NCBI GenBank assembly: GCA_002412935.1
Contig: DHWA01000020.1
Location: forward strand, 1-8,791
DNA: 8,791 bases
Source of the DNA: Patescibacteria group bacterium UBA5194
GTDB lineage: Bacteria > Patescibacteriota > Gracilibacteria > BD1-5 > UBA6164
Direction: 5' to 3'
The notes under the pieces are model-generated. The model was not told the DNA's origin, ran no database searches, and saw only the letters and a program-made list of their open reading frames with translations. The first letter of the stretch is position 1. Each line of letters starts with the position of its first letter. Made by a program: the position numbers and the translations under genes. Positions 7,077 through 8,791 of this stretch are shown here, piece by piece.

Positions 7077-7118
7077 AATACTATTAAATATATTTTATTT
7101 TTTAATACAGTATACTTT

Positions 7119-8791
7119 ATGAGTAACTTATTTAAAAAAATTACTTCTGCTACTATGGCTTTACTTATAGTTTTATCTATGGTAAGTCCTATTTCAGGAG
7201 TTATGGCTGCTTACTCTACATTAGAGTCAGCTAACAAATTAGCTTCTCTTGGAGTTATAGTAGATAATTCAGCTAATCCTGCTAATTACAGATTAGGTGA
7301 TTCTATAACTAGAGGAGAAATGGCTAAAGTAACTATGAAATTGTCAGAACAAGATGTTGTTGATACTTGTGAATGAAAATTCACTGATTTAGTTGCTGCT
7401 GATTGGGCTTGTAAATATGCTGAAGCTGGTTTAGCTAACGGATATTTCGCTGCTAATGCTGCTTTTAGACCACAAGATGTTGTTACTAAAATTGAAGCAT
7501 TAAAAATGGTTATGAAAGCTAGAGGTATTGAAAAATCTAGTAATGAAGATTGGATGGCTGCTTATGTTGAAGCTTGAGTAGAAGCTGGTATCTTAGATGC
7601 TTCTTTTACTGACTACAACACAGTTGCTAACAGAGGATGGATTTTCCAAACTGCAGTTAATGCAATTGAAGGAATGGCTGATGATGGTAGTGATCTTCTA
7701 GGTGACCTATTAGGTGACTTAGGTGATGATACTACTGACACTGGATCTACTGATACTACTAGTACTGGTACAGTTGTAACTACTTGAGATTTAACTGTTG
7801 ATTTAAGCCCTTCTTCTACAATGGCTCAATCAATTCCAATGAATGGTACAGTTAATTTTGGTACTTTCGATTTTACTGCTGGTAACGAAGATGTTACTCT
7901 AACTTCTGTTAAATTAGTTAGACAAGGTCTTGGTTCTAGATCAGATTTTGATAGAGTATGGATGGAAAAAAATGGTGTTAGAGTTTCAGGAAGACAAACT
8001 GTTTGATCTGATGACACTGTTTATATAACTTTCTCTCCTGCTTTTGTTGTTAAAGCTGGTTCTACTGAGTCTTTAGATTTAATCGCTACATTAAATGGTG
8101 GTTCTAATTCTCAAAATAAATTTACAATAGTTTCTGCTTCTGATATAGACTCTACAGCTTCTGTAGGTGGTAATTTCCCTATATCTACAAATCTTATGAC
8201 TACTACTTCTTATAAAATTGTTACTGTTGGTTTTGATGGTGCTGGTTCACCTTCTACATATAGAGCAGGTAATACTGGTGTAGAATTAGGTCAATTCAAA
8301 TTAACAAACAATTCAACTGATGATAAATCAGTTACATTTAAAGCTATATCTCTTAGAAATGACGGTACAGGTGACGCTAGCGTTAACCTTGCTAATCTAG
8401 GAATATATAGAAATGGTGTATTGGTTTCTTCTGATGTTACTTTTGATGGTAAAAGTGTAACTTTTGCTGTTAATGATCTTGTTGATTTTGGAAGAACTGA
8501 AACTTACTATATTAGAGGTGATGTAGCTTCTGTTGAATTAACTGATGGAGATACTTATGCATTTAGTTTAAGATATACAGATGATTTATCTGTAGATGAA
8601 ACAGTTACTGGTTTTAGGTCTACTATAACTAAAGGTACTGTTGATATGGCTAAATATACTGTAAGTGGATGAGATATAATCTTATCTAAATCTACTACAG
8701 CTCCAAGTTCTCAAACTGTTGCTCCAGGAACTAATGATGCAGTATTATTATCTGCTGATTTAAAAGTTGCTCAACCAATTACATTAGAAGA
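7119..8791 (+). CDS. Secreted S-layer-homology (SLH) protein with repeated beta modules, 3' end outside window
   Basis: Likely cell-surface layer protein; 557 complete codons are visible and the frame is open at the window end. A signal peptide (two Lys, hydrophobic core about 11-23, cleavage likely near VMA/AYS at 30-31) is followed by three SLH-like segments (about 34-78, 86-139, 140-187). The first contains RLGDSITRGEMAKV and the second PQDVVTKIEALKMVMKARG. SLH domains usually bind cell-wall polymers. C84 and C98 may form a disulfide. A low-complexity Asp/Thr/Gly linker (about 188-222, with LLGDLLGDLGDD) leads to tandem beta-sandwich-like modules starting near residues 223, 365 and 518. 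Modules 1 and 2 share a G-x-F-x-x-T...D-V-x-x..NGV-x-VS pattern, and the openings of 1 and 3 also match (GDLTVDL, GDIILSK). Glycine is GGN 46 times and UGA only five times (7374, 7575, 7785, 8004, 8670), the reverse of the upstream genes, which suggests high expression. The ATG at 7119 is set by the signal peptide; no Shine-Dalgarno precedes it. Confidence 0.88.

Larger units (their letters stand above)
6112..7118. other. 1-kb non-coding region between the pilus operon and the S-layer gene
   Basis: No reading frame of convincing length or composition is present on either strand, even with UGA as Gly. The region is occupied by a terminator, a TAGACA cluster, two palindromic elements, AT-rich heptamer-period repeats, a promoter, a second terminator with further hairpins and a symmetrical palindrome, each listed separately. 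It also contains a hairpin at 6425-6447 (AAGAGTA pairs with TACTCTT across a 7-nt loop, plus one T-A pair) with a T6 run at 6455-6460; its role is unclear. The centre of the first element (6275-6347) and the stretch 6640-6715 show only AT-rich sequence. Confidence 0.75.

Noticed and set aside
7111..7116. TATACT just before the S-layer ATG as its -10 box
   Set aside because: It ends 2 nt before the ATG, so transcription would start inside the gene and lose the start codon.
6379..7118. tRNA, rRNA or replication origin in the gap
   Set aside because: No cloverleaf with a T-loop GTTCRA-type motif and no DnaA-box cluster (TTATCCACA-like) was seen.
7826..8017. Minus-strand reading frame of 63 codons
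   Set aside because: It is antisense to the S-layer gene, whose protein sequence is clearly modular and coherent.
1..8791. UGA read as tryptophan (Mycoplasma-type code) or selenocysteine
   Set aside because: TGA sits in Walker A, motif V and motif VI glycine positions, and it is far too frequent for selenocysteine.

Overview
The window reads as a piece of a low-GC Candidate Phyla Radiation genome of the Absconditabacteria (SR1)/Gracilibacteria group. UGA is a glycine codon here (translation table 25), and only UAA and UAG end genes. The proof is internal: invariant glycines in the DinG-type helicase motifs V and VI and in the PilB Walker A, Walker B and His boxes are spelled TGA, while Trp is spelled TGG. 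Under the standard code every gene would look broken. With UGA read as Gly, five long plus-strand genes and one partial gene account for almost all of 1-6111 and 7119-8791.

Layout. (1) 1-1488: C-terminal part of a DinG-like helicase, cut by the window's left edge. (2) 1501-1529: a candidate promoter. (3) 1564-6111: a four-gene plus-strand operon for type IV pilus (or type II secretion-like) assembly. It encodes two single-pass membrane proteins with PilO-like features, then a PilB/GspE ATPase without the usual N-terminal domain, then the PilC/GspF platform protein. It closes with a strong terminator at 6148-6176. (4) 6112-7118: about 1 kb without a gene but rich in structure: a TAGACA repeat cluster, a 135-bp element with perfect 31-bp inverted repeats, AT-rich heptamer-period repeats, a good promoter, a 157-bp nested palindrome, a terminator, further hairpins and an operator-like palindrome. 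(5) 7119-8791: a secreted S-layer-homology (SLH) protein with repeated beta-type modules, open at the right edge.

How the parts fit. The pilus proteins would form the inner-membrane motor and alignment complex of a surface appendage, and the SLH protein would be part of the cell-surface layer. Both fit a small, host-attached cell, but no substrate or partner is encoded here. The repeats between them look like small non-autonomous elements. The second may sit in a transcribed leader ahead of the S-layer gene, where it could form alternative structures with a terminator.

The most notable signals are: a sharp split in glycine codon use (about 72% UGA in the helicase and pilus genes against about 10% in the S-layer gene, counted by eye); two related GTCAT-ended palindromic elements, one with paired compensatory changes; a repeat cluster found both inside the helicase gene and between genes; and a single CGG codon, the only CGN codon seen in the window. 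None of the five visible gene starts has a recognisable Shine-Dalgarno sequence.
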